Of a DNA stretch of 17,362 bases, positions 15,126 to 17,362 are shown piece after piece. Position 1 is the stretch's first letter; each line of letters begins with the position of its first letter. The stretch comes from Deltaproteobacteria bacterium (GTDB taxonomy: Bacteria; Desulfobacterota; Syntrophia; Syntrophales; UBA2210). The notes beneath the pieces were generated by a model. It was not told where the DNA came from, made no database searches, and was given only the letters and a program-made list of their open reading frames with translations. The position numbers were made by a program, and so were the translations under genes. The stretch is from positions 1 through 17,362 of the forward strand of contig JAUVXT010000021.1 in NCBI GenBank assembly GCA_030603465.1, in the 5' to 3' direction.

Positions 15126-15971
15126 ATGGCAGAGATCGGCAGGATAAATAAGCTTACAATAAAAACAAAGCTGGACTATGGCGCCCTCCTTGATGGTGGT
15201 GAGTCAGGGGATATTCTCCTGCCGAAAAAGTATGTTCCTGAGAAGTGTCAGCCAGGAGATGAGGTTGAGGTCTTTGTTTATGTAGACAGGGAAGAGCACC
15301 TGCAGGCAACGACCCAAAAACCTTATGCAACAGTCGGTCAGTTTGCCAAATTGCGGGTGGTGTCAAACTCATCGGCGGGAACCTACCTGGACTGGGGGGT
15401 GCAAAAAGATCTGCTTATCCCAATGAGAGAGCAGCACGTTAAAATGGAGAAAGGAAAATCATATGTTGTATTTGTCTTTCTTGATAAAAAATCCAACCGC
15501 ATCGCAGCATCTTCAAAACTGGATAAATTTCTTGGTTTGCAGTCACCGGACTACGATGTGGGCGAAGAGGTAGATCTTGTTATATATGACAAAACAGATT
15601 TGGGTTATAAAGCGATTGTTAACAATGCTCATTGGGGCATGGTCTATAAAAACGAAGTTTTTCAGAAGCTTTACATAGGCCAGCAGCTAAAAGGCTACAT
15701 AAAAACGATACGCGAAGACCTCAAAATTGACATAAGCCTGCAACAATCAGGCTATCAAAGGATTGACAATACTTCCCAGAGCATTCTGAAAACAATAAAA
15801 GACCTTGGCGGCAGTATTGCAATTACTGACAAAAGCCCGCCGGAAGATATCTACTCCCTGCTTGGGGTAAGTAAAAAAACATTCAAAAAGGCAATAGGCA
15901 CACTCTACAAAAAAAGGCTTATCACCATCGAGAACAATGGTATCAAACTGGGCCAGGTATCATCGATTTAA
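15126..15971 (+). CDS. cvfB: CvfB-type RNA-binding protein with S1-like domains
   Basis: 281 residues, the usual CvfB/YitL length. Tandem S1-like OB folds are visible: residues about 3-65 (GALLDGG...ILLPKKYVP...GDEVEVFVYVD), 70-130 (AKLRVVSNSSAGTYLDWG, DLLIPMREQ, G-K-S-YVVFVFLD), and 145-205 (GEEVDLVIYDKTDLGYKAIV, YIGQQLKGYIKTIRED), then a winged-helix tail (about 220-280, ending SLLGVSKKTFKKAIGTLYKK and ITIENNGIKLG). This order is characteristic of CvfB, a conserved RNA-binding protein linked in Staphylococcus to virulence-gene expression; its role in Gram-negative bacteria is less clear. AAGGGAAG precedes the start. Confidence 0.88.
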   Translation: MAEIGRINKLTIKTKLDYGALLDGGESGDILLPKKYVPEKCQPGDEVEVFVYVDREEHLQATTQKPYATVGQFAKLRVVSNSSAGTYLDWGVQKDLLIPMREQHVKMEKGKSYVVFVFLDKKSNRIAASSKLDKFLGLQSPDYDVGEEVDLVIYDKTDLGYKAIVNNAHWGMVYKNEVFQKLYIGQQLKGYIKTIREDLKIDISLQQSGYQRIDNTSQSILKTIKDLGGSIAITDKSPPEDIYSLLGVSKKTFKKAIGTLYKKRLITIENNGIKLGQVSSI

Positions 15972-15973
15972 AA

Positions 15974-16004
15974 GAGGGCCGGCGTTATTTAATTTCGCGC
16001 CCTC
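15974..16004 (+). terminator. Weak hairpin after the CvfB-type gene
   Basis: GAGGGC (15974-15979) pairs with GCCCTC (15999-16004), and inside it GCG (15982-15984) with CGC (15996-15998) across a small bulge. It starts 3 bases after the stop codon. No T-run follows, so termination would be weak or Rho-assisted. Confidence 0.4.
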
Positions 16005-16048
16005 AATGGAGACAATCGGAAAAGTAATCAATGGGGTCTTAAATATTA

Positions 16049-16076
16049 AGGAATTAAAAATAAATAACCTTTACAC
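16049..16076 (+). repeat. Left terminal inverted repeat (IRL)
   Basis: 28 bases from AGGAATT to TTTACAC; differs from the right repeat at two positions. Its inner end supplies the -35 box of the transposase promoter. Confidence 0.85.
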
Positions 16077-16098
16077 ATGGTGATAGTTCTGTTATATT
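16070..16098 (+). promoter_or_regulatory. Transposase promoter, -35 inside IRL
   Basis: TTTACA (16070-16075), 17 bases, TATATT (16093-16098). The expected transcription start is within a base or two of 16105, where the ATG begins, and no ribosome-binding site precedes that ATG. The transcript would therefore be leaderless. Confidence 0.6.
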
Positions 16099-16104
16099 AG
16101 CGGC

Positions 16105-17340
16105 ATGTTGAAATTATCTGAGAATGCCAAGGCTATCCAGGAAGAGTTCGATGATATTGCATACTCATTAGATGAACGCCGAATTCGCTTATGGTGCGCG
16201 GCCAAAGCTCGATCCTATGATAAGATATATGGCAGAGGCGGCGTCATGGCTGTTCATAAAGCAACCCATGTTTCCCGTCCGAGGATTTATCTTGGTTTAA
16301 AAGAGATAGAAAGTAAAGAAAAATTAGAAACCAGTCGTATCAGAAAATCAGGGGGAGGACGTAAAAAGGTTACGGAGAAACAGGCGGACATCCTGGAAGC
16401 TTTAGAACGTTTAGTAGAGCCGTTGACCAGGGGGGACCCGGAATCACCCCTTCGCTGGACTTGTAAGAGTACATATAATCTTCGTGATGAGCTTGTTGAT
16501 CAGGGTTATAAAATCAGTCAGCCTAAAGTTGGCGATTTATTATCAGAATTGGGTTATAGTTTACAATCAAACAGGAAAACCAGGGAGGGCAGCAGTCACC
16601 CCGACAGGAACGCGCAATTTGAACATATTAATAAAACCGTAAAGATGTTTCAGGAATCCGACCTGCCGGTTATTTCTGTTGACACCAAGAAAAAGGAGAA
16701 TATCGGAAATTACGCTAATAAAGGCAGAGAATACAGCAAAAAAGGCCAGCCCGAAGAGGTAGAGGTCTATGATTTTATAAACAAAGAACTGGGCAAAGTC
16801 GCTCCATATGGCATTTATGATCTTTTTAGAAACGAAGGTTTTGTCAACGTTGGAATCAGCAAAGATACGGCGGAATTTGCAGTCAACTCAATAAAAACCT
16901 GGTGGAATGAAATGGGAAAGGCTGAATATTCCCACGCCAGGGAGTTATTAATTACTGCGGATTGTGGCGGCAGCAACGGCTATAGAGTCAAGCTATGGAA
17001 GATTGAGCTGCAAAAGTTTGCGAATGAAACCGGGATGATCATAAATGTTTGTCATTTTCCACCAGGGACAAGTAAATGGAACAAGATTGAGCACAAGATG
17101 TTTTCCTTTATATCAAAAAACTGGCGGGGAAAACCTTTAATAACAAGGGAAACTGTTGTTAACCTGATTGGCAGCACGAAAACTAAAAGCGGGTTGAAGA
17201 TAAAAGTAAAGCTTGATGAAAATATTTATGAAACAGGCAGAAAAATAACTGACAAAGAATTGAAGAATGTCCGTATAGAGCGATCAGGTTTTCACGGTGA
17301 ATGGAACTATAAGATCAAACCTAGAATTGCCATAGTGTAA
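16105..17340 (+). CDS. ISAzo13-family transposase
   Basis: 411 residues, the usual length. The N-terminal region has the family opening (SLDERRIRLWCAAKA), a helix-turn-helix-like stretch (VMAVHKATHVSRPRIYLGLK) and basic RKSGGGRKK. The DDE core is intact: D193 in SVDTKKKENIG, D286 in TADCGGSNG, and E329 in HFPPGTSKWNKIEHKMF. Nothing is broken, so the element may be mobile. The final VKLDENIYETGRKITDKEL region and GEWNYKI tail also match the family. No ribosome-binding site precedes the ATG, but the promoter is placed for a leaderless message. Confidence 0.92.
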   Translation: MLKLSENAKAIQEEFDDIAYSLDERRIRLWCAAKARSYDKIYGRGGVMAVHKATHVSRPRIYLGLKEIESKEKLETSRIRKSGGGRKKVTEKQADILEALERLVEPLTRGDPESPLRWTCKSTYNLRDELVDQGYKISQPKVGDLLSELGYSLQSNRKTREGSSHPDRNAQFEHINKTVKMFQESDLPVISVDTKKKENIGNYANKGREYSKKGQPEEVEVYDFINKELGKVAPYGIYDLFRNEGFVNVGISKDTAEFAVNSIKTWWNEMGKAEYSHARELLITADCGGSNGYRVKLWKIELQKFANETGMIINVCHFPPGTSKWNKIEHKMFSFISKNWRGKPLITRETVVNLIGSTKTKSGLKIKVKLDENIYETGRKITDKELKNVRIERSGFHGEWNYKIKPRIAIV

Positions 17341-17362
17341 AGGTTATTAATTTTCAATTCCT
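17335..17362 (-). repeat. Right terminal inverted repeat (IRR)
   Basis: Reads GTGTAAAGGTTATT onward to TTCAATTCCT on the plus strand, the reverse complement of the left end at 26 of 28 positions. It includes the TAA stop of the transposase gene (17338-17340) and runs to the end of the window. Confidence 0.85.

Larger units (their letters stand above)
16049..17362 (+). mobile_element. ISAzo13-family insertion sequence
   Basis: Left end AGGAATTAAAAATAAATAAC continuing to CTTTACAC (16049-16076) and the right end (17335-17362, read in reverse complement) match at 26 of 28 positions, bracketing a single full-length transposase gene. The element is about 1314 bases if the inverted repeats begin at AGGAATT. 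The window ends exactly at the outer edge of the right repeat, so target duplication cannot be read. The transposase stop codon lies inside the right repeat, a very compact design. Confidence 0.85.

Overview
The window looks like part of a Gram-negative, probably deltaproteobacterial (Desulfobacterota) chromosome. The clues are an outer-membrane beta-barrel gene, large multi-domain PAS/REC/HPt sensor kinases, an HD-GYP response regulator, PilZ, and the PAS-linker style of the sensors (a C-terminal ERF..L.VGRE..MI.LK.EINELL block). The assignment rests on protein style, not on a marker gene. No rRNA, tRNA or CRISPR array was seen.

Layout. (1) 1-2494, plus strand: the end of an FtsX/MacB-type ABC permease, a LolA-like periplasmic protein and an outer-membrane barrel, closed by a clear intrinsic terminator. 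This reads as one envelope export or lipid/lipoprotein trafficking operon. (2) 2526-10652, minus strand: a signalling block. In order of transcription it holds a triple-SBP_bac_3/PAS membrane sensor that lacks a kinase and carries a one-base frameshift, a possible 26-codon leader, a 1277-residue hybrid histidine kinase with a TtrS/PhnD-like periplasmic sensor, and a REC-HD-GYP phosphodiesterase. The kinase and the HD-GYP protein are very likely co-transcribed. (3) 10672-12819, minus strand: a PilZ protein followed by an unusual PHP-like protein whose fold is split by two membrane helices, then a protein-like frame without a start codon. (4) 12820-13942: a regulatory spacer with two tandem GC-rich hairpins, a near-consensus promoter and a 23-codon leader ORF, leading into a secreted protein of unknown function. 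(5) 13983-14507: a graveyard with the tail of an IS1634-like transposase and the 3' scrap of another gene. (6) 14518-15971: class II aldolase family protein and a CvfB-type S1 RNA-binding protein. (7) 16049-17362: a complete-looking ISAzo13-family insertion sequence with 28-bp terminal inverted repeats.

How it may work together: the kinase senses a periplasmic ligand, passes phosphate through two REC domains and an HPt, and probably controls the HD-GYP protein made from the same mRNA, lowering cyclic di-GMP. The PilZ protein nearby is a candidate reader of that second messenger. The kinase-less triple-SBP sensor could feed the hybrid kinase, but the frameshift may have silenced it. The points most worth checking are that sensor and its frameshift, the PHP protein with a membrane hairpin, the two short leader ORFs, and the apparently leaderless promoter built into the insertion-sequence end.
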